The notes under the pieces were generated by a model. The model was not told the origin of the DNA and made no database searches. It saw nothing but the letters and a program-made list of their open reading frames with translations. Positions 51,227-60,457 of a stretch of 64,000 bases of DNA are shown here, one piece after another (the stretch's first letter is position 1; every line of letters starts with the position of its first letter). Both the position numbers and the translations under genes were made by a program. The stretch is taken from NCBI GenBank assembly GCA_951812805.1, contig CATOSZ010000003.1, forward strand, positions 636,557-700,556, given 5' to 3'. The DNA is from an uncultured Alphaproteobacteria bacterium. Its GTDB lineage: Bacteria; Pseudomonadota; Alphaproteobacteria; GCA-2731375.

Positions 51227-51871
51227 CTACGCGGCATCCCGGCCGTAGCGCAGGCGGGTCAGCAGGCCCCAGGGCGACGGTGCGCGGGCGCGGAGCTTTC
51301 GCACCCGGCCCTTGGCCTTCTCGATCCGCATGACGTCGGCGATGCGGCGCTCGAGGAAGGTCCAGGTCTCGGCGCGATCCTCGCTCTCGTCGCCGAGCCA
51401 GAACAGCACGGTCGAGAGATAGACCCCGGCGAGCGTCGCCCGCTTGGTGTAGAAGTTGAAATCGGTCGAAACGTCGCCGATGCCGTGCCAGATGGTGTCG
51501 ACGGTCGCATAGAGGGCGCGCGCCGCCAGCGCCGAATGGGCCGGCAGGGTCAACCAGGCGAAGGCCCGGCGAACGGCCTCGCGGTCCCGTTCGGCGCGCT
51601 CCAGGCGGCCGCGCACGGCTAAAGCGATTCTCTGGCGGATGCCCATGTCGGCGAGGTCCGCGGCGGCGAGCGCTTCGACGGTCTCGCGGTCGGCCTCGGC
51701 CAGGTGGAAGGCGATGAGATCGCGCTGGCCACGGGGAAACAGCGCCCGGGCCTCGCTCGACTCGATGCCGAGTTCCGCCGCCGCGCGGTCGAGCGTGCCG
51801 GGCCCCCAGCCATCGAAGGCGGCATGGCGCGTAACCCGGGCGAGCAGGCGGCGCTTGGTATCCGCACTCAC
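51227..51871 (-). CDS. coq9: COQ9 family protein
   Basis: 214 residues. TetR-like N-terminal helices (RAAAELGIESSEARALFPRG) and the COQ9 core with FAWLTLPAHSALAARALY and TDFNFYTKRATLAGVYLST are diagnostic. COQ9 binds lipid and presents quinone intermediates to COQ7 in ubiquinone synthesis; it occurs in Alphaproteobacteria and mitochondria. The GTG start at 51871 overlaps the def stop by 4 bp. Confidence 0.93.
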   Translation of the reverse strand: MSADTKRRLLARVTRHAAFDGWGPGTLDRAAAELGIESSEARALFPRGQRDLIAFHLAEADRETVEALAAADLADMGIRQRIALAVRGRLERAERDREAVRRAFAWLTLPAHSALAARALYATVDTIWHGIGDVSTDFNFYTKRATLAGVYLSTVLFWLGDESEDRAETWTFLERRIADVMRIEKAKGRVRKLRARAPSPWGLLTRLRYGRDAA

Positions 51872-52419
51872 GCCTCGTCCTCCTCGTCCTCGTCATGGGC
51901 CTGGAACCAGTGGCGGGCCTCGCTCTCGAAGATCAGCTTCGACAGGTCGGTCATGCGCTGGGGATAGAGGATGCCGTCGAGGTGGTCACATTCGTGCTGC
52001 ACGACCCGGGCATGGAAGCCCTCGACCTCGCGCTCGATCCGCCCGCCGGCGGGCGTCAGGCCGGAATAGCGGATCCGGGTCGCGCGGGCCACCAGGCCCC
52101 GCATGCCGGGGACGGAGAGACAGCCTTCCCAATCCTCGTCCCGCTCTTTCCCCAAGGGTTCGATCACCGGATTGATCAGCACGGTGAGCGGCACGGACTC
52201 GTCCTCGTCATCCGCCCGGTGGCCGGGGACATGGAAGATCACCAGCCGCTTGGCGACATGCACCTGCGGCGCGGCGAGGCCGGCACCGCTGGCGTCGATC
52301 ATCGTCTCGAGCATGTCGTCGACCAGGGCGGAAATCTCCGGCGCCGTCGGATCGGCGACCGGCTCGGCCGGGCGGCGCAACACGGGGTGGCCCATGCGGG
52401 CGATTTTCAGGATCGCCAT
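51868..52419 (-). CDS. def: Peptide deformylase
   Basis: 183 residues. The three motifs are intact: GAGLAAPQVH, EGCLSVPG and QHECDHLDG, giving the Cys and two His metal ligands and the catalytic Glu/Gln (the usual HEXDH Glu). It removes formyl groups from nascent proteins. The acidic tail DEDEEDEA is unusual. It lies between a dinB-like gene (4 bp gap) and coq9 (4 bp overlap) on the minus strand. Confidence 0.96.
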   Translation of the reverse strand: MAILKIARMGHPVLRRPAEPVADPTAPEISALVDDMLETMIDASGAGLAAPQVHVAKRLVIFHVPGHRADDEDESVPLTVLINPVIEPLGKERDEDWEGCLSVPGMRGLVARATRIRYSGLTPAGGRIEREVEGFHARVVQHECDHLDGILYPQRMTDLSKLIFESEARHWFQAHDEDEEDEA

Positions 52420-52423
52420 CCGC

Positions 52424-52948
52424 TCAACCGGGTCCTTCCAGGCCTTCCTCGACCTGGTACTCGATGAAGCCGACCGAGGGCGGTTCCAGCCCGGCTTGGG
52501 AGAGCATGTTGTGCGCCTGGCCGCGATGATGGACCTGATGCTGGAACAGGTTGGAGAAGTAGATCTTGCGCGGCACCTCCCACCAAAGCGGCTCGTCCGT
52601 CAGGGTCGTGAAGGAAATCGTCGTCTCCATCACCGCCGGGTCGAGACGGGCGAAATAGTCGACGTAATAGGCATCCTCCGCCGCCTGCGCGGCGCTGAGC
52701 GCCCCGAGGTCGCCGTGCACGGTTTCGTCGAGGGTCTTGAAGCCGGTCTCGCGCCCCTCCAACCGCTCGCGATAAAGGATGTCGACCAGCAGGATGTGGT
52801 TGAAGGTGCCGAGGATGGAGCCGAAGAAGGCGCCGCGATCCCGCGAGATCTCTTCCGCCGGCAAAGTCGCGGCGCAGGCGTGCAGGCGGGCGTTCGCCCA
52901 GGCGTTAAAGCGGGCCATTTCGGCCGGTTCGGCGAGCATGTGACTCAT
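52424..52948 (-). CDS. DinB family protein
   Basis: 174 residues of the DinB/YfiT four-helix bundle. Metal-binding His are expected in FNHILLVD and HQVHHRGQ, and both are seen. Many members are thiol-dependent transferases; the substrate is unknown. It is first in the dinB-def-coq9 run on the minus strand. The start MSHMLAEP at 52948 follows a GAGGGAAT site. Confidence 0.87.
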   Translation of the reverse strand: MSHMLAEPAEMARFNAWANARLHACAATLPAEEISRDRGAFFGSILGTFNHILLVDILYRERLEGRETGFKTLDETVHGDLGALSAAQAAEDAYYVDYFARLDPAVMETTISFTTLTDEPLWWEVPRKIYFSNLFQHQVHHRGQAHNMLSQAGLEPPSVGFIEYQVEEGLEGPG

Positions 52949-53080
52949 TCCCTCTCTACGCTGAGATGGCGCGGAGACTAGCATGCTGCAAGCGTGCGTG
53001 CGTACCGGGCGACGATTTCGTGGCGCCGGCGCGCGGGCCGCGATAGGTTGGCCCGAATGAGCCCAGGGAGGGACCCGAAG

Positions 53081-54388
53081 ATGAGCACCGGCAATCCAGA
53101 CGCGATCGTTATCGGCGCCGGCGTGATCGGCGGCTGCGTCGCCTACGAACTCGCCAAGCGGGGGTGGAAGACCCTCAGCCTCGACATGGCGGCGGAGGCC
53201 GGGCACGGCTCGACCGCGGCCTCCTGCGCCATCATCCGCACCCATTATTCGACCCTCGACGGCGCGGCGCTGGCGCACGAGGGTTGGTTCTACTGGAAGG
53301 ATTGGGCCGGCTACCTGGAACACGACGCCGGCCGACCGCTCGCCGACTACCGCGACTGCGGCTGCCTGGTGATGAAGGCCGACAGCAACGACCACCTGCG
53401 CCCCATCATGCGCAACATGGACGCGCTCGGCATCTCTTACGAGGAATGGGACGAGGCGCGCATCGCCGCGGCCTATCCCTTCTACGACGTCGCCAGCTTC
53501 GCGCCGGCCAAGCGGATGGACGCGGCGGGCTTCGGCGAGCCGACCGGCGGCCGCCTGACGGGCGCGGTGTTCTTTCCCCGCGCCGGCTACGTCACCGATC
53601 CGGCGCTTTCGGCGCAGAACGCCCGCTGGGCGGCCGAGGCGAAGGGCGCCGAGTTCCGCTTCCGCGCCCGGGTCGTCGAGATCCGCCGCGCGGGCGGGCG
53701 CGTCGCCGGCGTCACGCTCGAGGACGGCAGCCGGATCGATGCGCCGGTCGTGATCAACGTCGGCGGCCCGCACTCCGCCAAGCTGAACGTCATGGCGGGC
53801 GTGGAAGAGGGCATGAACATCAAGACCCGGGCGCTGAAGCAGGAGGTCTGCCACGTGCCGGCGCCGCCCGGCTTCGACTACGAGCGGGACGGTTTCGTGA
53901 CATCGGACGGCGATATCTCCTGCTACGCTCGCCCGGAACTCGGCAATCATGTGCTGATCGGCAGCGAGGATCCCGAATGCGACACGCGCGAGTGGGTCGA
54001 TCCCGACGATTGGGATCGCAACTTCTCGGACCAGTGGCGCACCCAGGTGCTGCGCAAGGCGCAGCGGATCCCCACCCTGCCGGTGCCGGAACAGGCGCGC
54101 GGCGTCGTCGACCTCTACGACGTCGCCGACGACTGGATCCCGATCTACGACTGCTCGGATCTGCCGGGCTTCTACATGGCGATCGGCACCAGCGGCAATC
54201 AGTTCAAGAACGCGCCGGTGGCGGGCGGCATGATGGCGAGCCTGGTCGAGGCCTGCGAGGCGGGACGAAACCACGACGCCGAGCCGCTCACCTATCACCT
54301 GGCGCATACGGCGCGGGACATCGATATCGGCTTCTATTCGCGCCGGCGCGAGATCAATCCGGAATCGAGCTTCTCCGTGCTTGGTTGA
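53081..54388 (+). CDS. FAD-dependent oxidoreductase (DAO family)
   Basis: 435 residues. The FAD motif AIVIGAGVIGGCVAYELAKRG starts at residue 8. GSTAASCAIIRTHYS and C-terminal FYMAIGTSGNQFKNAPVAG are typical of sarcosine/D-amino-acid oxidase-like enzymes. It oxidises an amine or amino acid; substrate unknown. GGGAGGGA precedes ATG 53081. It overlaps the DUF6134 gene by 4 bp. Confidence 0.9.
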   Translation: MSTGNPDAIVIGAGVIGGCVAYELAKRGWKTLSLDMAAEAGHGSTAASCAIIRTHYSTLDGAALAHEGWFYWKDWAGYLEHDAGRPLADYRDCGCLVMKADSNDHLRPIMRNMDALGISYEEWDEARIAAAYPFYDVASFAPAKRMDAAGFGEPTGGRLTGAVFFPRAGYVTDPALSAQNARWAAEAKGAEFRFRARVVEIRRAGGRVAGVTLEDGSRIDAPVVINVGGPHSAKLNVMAGVEEGMNIKTRALKQEVCHVPAPPGFDYERDGFVTSDGDISCYARPELGNHVLIGSEDPECDTREWVDPDDWDRNFSDQWRTQVLRKAQRIPTLPVPEQARGVVDLYDVADDWIPIYDCSDLPGFYMAIGTSGNQFKNAPVAGGMMASLVEACEAGRNHDAEPLTYHLAHTARDIDIGFYSRRREINPESSFSVLG

Positions 54389-55074
54389 TCAGGGCGCCCC
54401 TGCTGCTGGCGGCGCTGCTGCTGGCGAGCGGGACGGCACGGGCCGCGCATCCGCAAGCGACCGCCGACCTCGCCGCCTGGGCGCTCGGCACCTACGGGGC
54501 GGAACATCGCTTCGAGGTCCGCCTCGACGGGGCGCCCGTCGGCCAACATGTCGTCCGTTTCCAGCGCGAAGACGGCGGCCTGATGGTGGAGGCGGTGCTG
54601 GCGGTAGACGTCCGCTGGCTGGGCGTCACGGTCTATCGTTACCGCCATTCGAGCCGCGCGTTATGGCGTGCCGGCCGCCTCGCCCGCCTCGACATCGACA
54701 TCGACGACGATGGCGAGCGGAGCCGGATCGAGGCCCGGGCGACGGCGGCGGACCTTGCGATAAAGGGGCCTGTGGGCGCGGGCCGGGGACCGGCCTGGTT
54801 GCGCCCGACCAATCACTGGAATCCGGCGATCCTGCATGACGCGCACATTCTCAACACCATCACCGGTGCGGTGGAACCGGTCGCCATCGCCGCGTCGGGG
54901 ACCGAGACCGTAGCGGTGAAGGGCGGCGACGTGCACGCCGTTCGCCATGTCTACGCCGGCGGTTTCGCGGCCGAGTCCTGGTACGACGCCGCCGGCCGCT
55001 GGACCCGTCTCCGCCTGGTCGACGACGACGGGCACGTCATCGACTATCTGTGCCTCACCTGCCCGACCGACTAG
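54385..55074 (+). CDS. DUF6134 family secreted protein
   Basis: 229 residues, read from a TTG at 54385 (TTGA overlap with the preceding stop). The signal peptide is PLLLAALLLASGTARA. The family pattern follows: FEVRLDGAPVGQHVVRF, VYRYRHSSRALWR, then NHWNPAILHD. The function is unknown. The start codon is uncertain. Its TAG stop is made by the CTAG where the MITE-like element begins. Confidence 0.75.
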   Translation: MIRAPLLLAALLLASGTARAAHPQATADLAAWALGTYGAEHRFEVRLDGAPVGQHVVRFQREDGGLMVEAVLAVDVRWLGVTVYRYRHSSRALWRAGRLARLDIDIDDDGERSRIEARATAADLAIKGPVGAGRGPAWLRPTNHWNPAILHDAHILNTITGAVEPVAIAASGTETVAVKGGDVHAVRHVYAGGFAAESWYDAAGRWTRLRLVDDDGHVIDYLCLTCPTD

Positions 55075-55338
55075 AGCACGGTCCGACCCTATGGAAGCGC
55101 TGGATGGCCCTGCCTGGCCGCTCGGGCAGGAGCGCTGCGCCGCGCGATGTGGTGCCATCGGGCAAGCAGCGCGACGCCCCCGAGCGGCCAGGCAGGACCA
55201 CCGAAGGCCGGGTTCTTTTGCGCCGTGGCGGCCATGGCATCGCTCACCGATACCCCGCATCGTCGTCGCGATGCCATGGCCGCCACGACACAAAATCTCC
55301 CCGGTCCAGCGCTTCCATAGGGTCGGACCGTGCTCTAG
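55071..55338. mobile_element. 268-bp MITE-like palindromic element with two inner hairpins
   Basis: Perfect 34-bp terminal inverted repeats (55071-55104 and 55305-55338). Each ends in CTAG, so TA may be the duplicated target, as in IS630/Tc1-type elements. Inside are two further perfect palindromes: 18 bp (55109-55126 with 55179-55196) and 19 bp (55225-55243 with 55268-55286). The whole can fold as a three-way junction. It codes for nothing. It lies between the convergent stops of the DUF6134 gene and the small membrane-protein gene, both of which use the terminal CTAG as TAG stop. Confidence 0.85.
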
Positions 55339-55616
55339 ATGTCTTGGAGGCGATCCTCGGGTGCCACGAGACGGCAACGGAGCAACTCGCCCGAGCCGCG
55401 GGTCGACGCGTTCTCGCAGGCGACATAGCTGTGCGGCGCCACGCTGGTCGTCAGCGGCGCGCCGGCGAGCTGCGCCGTCGTCGGGCCGAGGGCGATCGCC
55501 AGGAACGACCAGCCGGCGACGAGAAGGCCGAGCAGCATGAGAAACAGGCATCGCTCGTTCGCCACGAGGGCGCGGCCATGGGTGCGGGATTGGGCGTAGT
55601 GGGTCGACGGGTTCAT
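55335..55616 (-). CDS. Small membrane protein, third gene of the sortase operon
   Basis: 93 residues. One hydrophobic helix (about 26-47, LFLMLLGLLVAGWSFLAIAL) follows a basic N-terminus; the rest is predicted to be outside the membrane and has two Cys (ACENAS, LLRCRL). No family recognised. Its ATG overlaps the sortase stop (TCAT on the plus strand at 55613-55616), which implies coupled translation. Confidence 0.7.
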   Translation of the reverse strand: MNPSTHYAQSRTHGRALVANERCLFLMLLGLLVAGWSFLAIALGPTTAQLAGAPLTTSVAPHSYVACENASTRGSGELLRCRLVAPEDRLQDI

Positions 55617-56266
55617 GTCGCTCCTCCCTTGTCTGGTGGATCGATTGTGCCCTCAACTGTGGCGGAATCATGGCCGGGATCGGGCCATTCCAGGGGGCTG
55701 GCCAGGACGACGAAACGTTCCTCCCCGCCGGCGCGAAGCGCATCGAACGGCCAGCAGGTCGCGAGCGCCAGCCAGGACGCCCCGGCGGCCAGCGGCGGCG
55801 GCGCCAGCTCGGGGCGCGGCAGCACCCGGCTCTCGCGTACCACATAGAGGCGGCGCTGCCCGTCGGCGGTCGTGAGCGCGATCGTGCTGCCCCGCGAGAG
55901 GGCGCGCAGCTGCCGGAAGTGGGTATCGCGATGGCCCGCCAGCACGCTGAGGCCGGCCGCGCCCGGTGCTGCCGACCCGGCGACATGGCTCGGCCCGAAG
56001 GCGAGCGCGTGGCCGCCCCCGTCGGCCAAGACGATCAGCCGTTCCCCCGCGACGTCCAGCGCCGCCACCGGCCAGGTGTCCGCCCAGGGCCAGGGCCGGG
56101 CGCGGCGCTCGCCGGCGAGCGTGCGCTGCCAGGCATGCTCCAGCAACACCTGGGCGAGTGCCGCCTTGATGGGGATCCAGACGCCGAGGCCGAGCTGCCA
56201 GACCCCGCCCACGGCCAGCAGGGCTATACCCACGACGGCGAGCCGGCGCCTCACGCCCGGGCCCAT
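55613..56266 (-). CDS. Class GN-like sortase
   Basis: 217 residues. An N-terminal membrane anchor (about 9-30) precedes a sortase barrel with catalytic His112 (LAGHRDTHF), Cys171 (ALATCWPF) and Arg184 (EERFVV). This matches the proteobacterial sortases that occur as a pair with one VIT/VWA substrate (class GN, TIGR03784). It overlaps the substrate gene by 16 bp and the next small gene by 4 bp. Confidence 0.9.
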   Translation of the reverse strand: MGPGVRRRLAVVGIALLAVGGVWQLGLGVWIPIKAALAQVLLEHAWQRTLAGERRARPWPWADTWPVAALDVAGERLIVLADGGGHALAFGPSHVAGSAAPGAAGLSVLAGHRDTHFRQLRALSRGSTIALTTADGQRRLYVVRESRVLPRPELAPPPLAAGASWLALATCWPFDALRAGGEERFVVLASPLEWPDPGHDSATVEGTIDPPDKGGAT

Positions 56267-58479
56267 CGCCCGCGCGCCGCCAGCAACAGCAAGGCGGCGA
56301 TCAGCAGCAAAGCGCCGAGCGTGCGGTGCCAGGGGGCCGGTGTCGCCGTCGCCGGCAAGGCGATCACCGGCGCGGGCGCACCGGTCGACGGCGATGGCGA
56401 CAACGCGGCGACCGCCGTTGCCGCCAGGGCCGCGCGCTGTTGGATCGACGCACCGGTCCGGACCTTGTCGTACTCCCAGCCCGCCGGCAGGTTCAACGGT
56501 ACTTTGCCGCTCACCAGCGGTGCGTCGGCCGGCCGGCTCGCGGTCACTTCGACCGCGACCAGGGCGGTATGGCGGGTGACCAGCTCGTGCTCCAGGCCGA
56601 GGGCGACGATGTCCCGGCGCAAGGCCTCGTCGTCCGCGCCCTCCAGCCGGCGGGTTTCCAGGCCGGCGATCTTCTCGCGCGCCCATAGCTTGGCGATGCC
56701 CGTGCCCGCGACCGCGTCGTACAGATCGACATCGCGCGCCCAGGGCCGGCCGGCGAGATCGGCCCGCACCTCGAGCCGCGAACTCGACGGGGCGATGCGG
56801 GCGAGGAAAACCACCGGCTCGCCCGCATAGAGATCGGGGATCGGCGCGGGCCAGATTTCGGCCACTTCGGGACCATCGAAGCGGGCCTGGATATCGGTCA
56901 GAACCGGGCGGGACAGCTGTTGCAGCAACTCCCCGATCCGGGTGGAAATCTGGCTTTCGGTCCCGATGTGGCTGAAGCTGCCGCGCCCGGCACGCGCCGC
57001 CTCGCGCATGAAATGGCTGTTGGGGGCGGAGCCGATGCCGACCGTGAAGAGGCGTGCCGTGCCGAGGTGCCGGCGGATCAGGCGGAACAACTCGGCCTCG
57101 TTGCCGACGGCGCCGTCGGTGATGAAGACGACCTGGCGCAACCGTCCCGCGCCCCCGCCGCCATCGCCGAGCGCACGGAGCAGGGCCGGCGCTATGTTGG
57201 TGCCGCCGCCCGCCGCCAGGCCCGCGACCCAGGCCCGGGCCTCGGCCACGGCGTCCGCGCTCGCCGGGCGCGAGGTCGGGAACAACGTGCTGTGGTCGCC
57301 CGCGAAGCGGATGATGTTGAAGCTGTCGTCGGGACGAAGCGCGTCGAGCGCCCGGGTCAGCGCCGCGCGGGCCTGGCGGATCGACGCACCGCCCATCGAG
57401 CCCGAGGTGTCGATGACGTGGATCACCTCGCGCGGGCGCCCCGGCGCCGGCCGCTCGGCCGGATCGGGCGGTGCCAGCATCGCCATGACATAGTCGTGCG
57501 TGCCCCCCGCCTCGTGAAACAGCACGGCTTTCGCCGCGGCCAGGGCCGGCCGCCAGGTCAGCTCGAAGTCCCGGTCCGCCGGCACCGCGCCCTCCGCCAA
57601 CGTCAGCTGAACCTCGTGGCCCGGGCCGTGGCGCCGCACCAGGGCATGGTGCGGGCTGTCGAGCTTCGCGAGCGGCAGGCCCGGGCGTAATCGCACCCGC
57701 AGCGAGAGCGGGTTCACCGGTCCGAACTCCGGCGGCAGAATCGGTGCCAGGATCGCCTCGGCGTCGGCGAGGCCGGCGAGCGGGTCGTCCTCCAGCGGAC
57801 CATCGTCGCCGAGCCGAAGCGCCCGGGCGACGGCGCCCGGTGGCGGCACAAAGCGCGGCCCGACGACCATCGGAAAGCGCAACCGGTACTCCCCGTGCCG
57901 CCAACGCACGCGTTCCTGGTACTCCAGGTCGACGAGCACCGATTCACCGGGTCCGATGTTGGCGACGGCGGTGGTGAATATGTTCGGCCGTTCGGAGGTC
58001 AACAGGGCGGCCTTTCGGCCGGCCGCCTTGGCCTCGGCATAGACCCGCTCCGCCGCTCGGCGCTCCTCGATCCGGCCCTCGACCTGGCGCTGGCCGATCA
58101 CCAGGCGCAACCGGTCGACGGCGGCCCGCTCCGGCAGGGGAAACAGGTAGACGCCTTCCAGCCAGTTCCCGGTCGGATTGTGGAACAGCTGGCGGAGGCG
58201 GACCCGCGCGACGACGCCGGTGATTTGGATGTCGACATCGCTCGCCACTTCGGGTGCCACAAGCACGCCCTCGATCCCCTCGCCCCGAAGCCCGAGGCCG
58301 GGCCCCGCCTCGTCCACCGCCCGGGCGAAGGCGGCGCCGGCGAACAGCAGGGCGACGAGGGCCACGGTCAGTCCGGCGACGGCCATGAACAGCACGGCCT
58401 GCAGGAGATCGAGCCAGACCGTCTGGCGAACGAGCTGGCTGGCGCGCCGGTCGCGGGCGCGGGGCGGGGTGATGGACAT
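56251..58479 (-). CDS. VIT and VWA domain sortase substrate (marine proteobacterial sortase target type)
   Basis: 742 residues. An N-terminal membrane segment (about 23-53) is followed by a VIT domain (65-190) and a VWA domain (350-520) with MIDAS DTSGSMGG (Asp357, Ser359, Ser361). The C-terminus has a sorting signal: LPATA (708-712), a hydrophobic helix and a basic tail RGRWARA. The neighbouring sortase probably cleaves at LPATA and attaches or processes the protein on the cell surface. ATG 58479 gives the usual signal-anchor start. Confidence 0.9.
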   Translation of the reverse strand: MSITPPRARDRRASQLVRQTVWLDLLQAVLFMAVAGLTVALVALLFAGAAFARAVDEAGPGLGLRGEGIEGVLVAPEVASDVDIQITGVVARVRLRQLFHNPTGNWLEGVYLFPLPERAAVDRLRLVIGQRQVEGRIEERRAAERVYAEAKAAGRKAALLTSERPNIFTTAVANIGPGESVLVDLEYQERVRWRHGEYRLRFPMVVGPRFVPPPGAVARALRLGDDGPLEDDPLAGLADAEAILAPILPPEFGPVNPLSLRVRLRPGLPLAKLDSPHHALVRRHGPGHEVQLTLAEGAVPADRDFELTWRPALAAAKAVLFHEAGGTHDYVMAMLAPPDPAERPAPGRPREVIHVIDTSGSMGGASIRQARAALTRALDALRPDDSFNIIRFAGDHSTLFPTSRPASADAVAEARAWVAGLAAGGGTNIAPALLRALGDGGGGAGRLRQVVFITDGAVGNEAELFRLIRRHLGTARLFTVGIGSAPNSHFMREAARAGRGSFSHIGTESQISTRIGELLQQLSRPVLTDIQARFDGPEVAEIWPAPIPDLYAGEPVVFLARIAPSSSRLEVRADLAGRPWARDVDLYDAVAGTGIAKLWAREKIAGLETRRLEGADDEALRRDIVALGLEHELVTRHTALVAVEVTASRPADAPLVSGKVPLNLPAGWEYDKVRTGASIQQRAALAATAVAALSPSPSTGAPAPVIALPATATPAPWHRTLGALLLIAALLLLAARGRWARA

Positions 58480-58609
58480 CGGGGAACACTCCTTCACGGC
58501 CTCCGGGTGGGGAGGGCAGTGAAGTCCCGTCGCTTGTCCCTGATTTGACGCCCCGATGGCGCGATGCGGGTACTTTGATGGCGAGAACAAGGCAGGCCGC
58601 GATGACCGC

Positions 58610-59149
58610 TCAATCGCTCAGCGGATAGCTCGCCTCCACCCGGTAGTGTGCCCGCTCCCGGCCCCGGTGGCTGGAGATGAGCGCGAACGACGCGACGTCG
58701 AAGGGCGCCAACGCCAGGCCGCCGTGGGTTTCCATGAAGGCGGCGAGGCGTTCGGGTGCCAGGCCCTTCATGCGGGCGAGCGTCACGTGCGGGCTGTAGC
58801 GCCGGCCCTCCGGTGGGTGGCCGAGGCGCACGACCTGGCCGTCGACGGCGGCCCGCAATTCGCCAAGCGCGGTGGAGGGCTCGACCCCGGCCCACAGCAC
58901 GCGGGCCCGGCGCTTGTCGCCGAACTGGCCGACCCCGGCGATCCGCAGTGCGAAGGGCCGGGCGGCGATATCGCCCAGCGCATCGGCCAGGTCGTCGGCG
59001 TCGCGGTCGTCGACGTCGCCGACGAAGCGGAGCGTTAGGTGCATATTCTCCGCCGGTGTCCAGCGCGCGCCGGGCACGCCGCCCGCCAGCAGCGACAAGC
59101 GCAGGCGCACCGCGTCGGGCAAGGGTATGGCGATGAACAGCCTCGGCAT
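58610..59149 (-). CDS. thpR: RNA 2',3'-cyclic phosphodiesterase
   Basis: 179 residues of the 2H phosphoesterase family (LigT). Both HxTx motifs are present (HLTLRF and HVTLAR). It opens 2',3'-cyclic phosphates of RNA ends. It starts with MPRLFIAIPLP, the family N-terminus. It lies 130 bp downstream of nothing else on its strand and is probably monocistronic. Confidence 0.93.
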   Translation of the reverse strand: MPRLFIAIPLPDAVRLRLSLLAGGVPGARWTPAENMHLTLRFVGDVDDRDADDLADALGDIAARPFALRIAGVGQFGDKRRARVLWAGVEPSTALGELRAAVDGQVVRLGHPPEGRRYSPHVTLARMKGLAPERLAAFMETHGGLALAPFDVASFALISSHRGRERAHYRVEASYPLSD

Positions 59150-59260
59150 CGGCTTCCTCCCGGGATCTCGACCCGCAGCATAGCCTGCCGGCCCGGTTCT
59201 CGCCTCGATCGTGAGCCGCTATGCTCCCGCCGAATTCGCCAACCCATGGGAGGGATAGAG

Positions 59261-60457
59261 ATGTCCGATCAGCCCCGCGCCAGCCGCGCCCTCGAACGCT
59301 TCACCGTCTTGGACCTGACCCGGGCCCGGGCCGGGCCCACCGCCGTGCGCCAACTCGCCGACTGGGGTTGCGACGTCATCAAGATCGAAATGCCGGAGGC
59401 GCCGGGCACCACCGGCGGGCTCGGCGGGCCGCGCCACGGCTCCGACTTCCAGAACTTGCAGCGCAACAAGCGCTCGCTCACCCTCAACCTGAAGGAAGAC
59501 GCGGGCCGCGAGATCTTCATGAAGCTGGTCGCCGAGGCGGACGTAGTGATCGAGAACTACCGCCCCGACGTGAAGGGCCGTCTCGGCATCGACTACGAGG
59601 CCTGCCGGGCGGTCAATCCGGCCATCGTCTATGGCTCGATCTCCGGCTTCGGCCAGGACGGCCCCTATATGAAACGGCCGGGCTTCGACCAGATCGCCCA
59701 GGGCATGGGCGGCCTGATGTCGATCACCGGCGCACCGGGCGAGGGGCCGATGCGCGTCGGCATCCCGATCTGCGACCTCTGTGCCGGCCTGCTGCTGGCC
59801 CACGGCGTTCTGGTCGCCCTGCTGGAACGCGAGGTTTCCGGCGAGGGGCAATGGGTGCAAAGCTCCCTGCTGCAGGCGATGATCTTCATGCTGGATTTCC
59901 AGGGCGCGCGCTGGACCATGGACGGCGAGATCGCGCCGCAAGCCGGCAACGACCATCCGACCATCATCCCGACCGGGGTGTTCGAGACGTCCGACGGCCA
60001 CATCAACATCGCGCCGGCCGGTGCGGTGATCTACGAGCGTTTCGCCCGCACGCTCGGCCGGCCGGAATGGATCGACGATCCCCGCTTCGCCACCCGGGAG
60101 GCGCGTTCCGAAAACCGGGCGGCGATGAACGCCGCGATCAACGAGGTCACCCGCACCGATACGTCCAATGGCTGGATCGACCGGCTGAACGAGGCGGGCG
60201 TGCCCTGCGGCCCGATCTACGATATCGCCGAGACCTTCGGCGATCCCCAGGTCGCGCATCTCGGCATTGCCGAAACCGTCGCCTCCCCGGCGCTGGGCGA
60301 GATCGGCCTGGTCGGCCAGGGCGTGCAGCTGATGCGGACGCCGAGCAAAATCGCCGCCAGCGCGCCCGAATGCGGCGAGCATACGGACGAGATCCTGGAG
60401 GCGATCGGCTACGACGCGGCGGCGGTGGCGGCGCTTCGCAGCGGTGAGGTCGTCTGA
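59261..60457 (+). CDS. Class III (CaiB/BaiF) CoA-transferase, first of a pair
   Basis: 398 residues. Family marks: TVLDLTRARAGP, VIKIEMPEAPG, YGSISGFGQDGPY, and the catalytic Asp in VGIPICDLCAGLL. It moves CoA between organic acids through a glutamyl/aspartyl-CoA intermediate. ATG 59261 has GGGAGGGAT. It overlaps the next CoA-transferase gene (TGATG at 60455-60459). Confidence 0.93.
   Translation: MSDQPRASRALERFTVLDLTRARAGPTAVRQLADWGCDVIKIEMPEAPGTTGGLGGPRHGSDFQNLQRNKRSLTLNLKEDAGREIFMKLVAEADVVIENYRPDVKGRLGIDYEACRAVNPAIVYGSISGFGQDGPYMKRPGFDQIAQGMGGLMSITGAPGEGPMRVGIPICDLCAGLLLAHGVLVALLEREVSGEGQWVQSSLLQAMIFMLDFQGARWTMDGEIAPQAGNDHPTIIPTGVFETSDGHINIAPAGAVIYERFARTLGRPEWIDDPRFATREARSENRAAMNAAINEVTRTDTSNGWIDRLNEAGVPCGPIYDIAETFGDPQVAHLGIAETVASPALGEIGLVGQGVQLMRTPSKIAASAPECGEHTDEILEAIGYDAAAVAALRSGEVV

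Noticed and set aside
55050..55847. Several open frames crossing the MITE-like palindrome on both strands
   Set aside because: They are produced by the palindromes and run into the sortase gene on the opposite strand; none has a ribosome site or family match.
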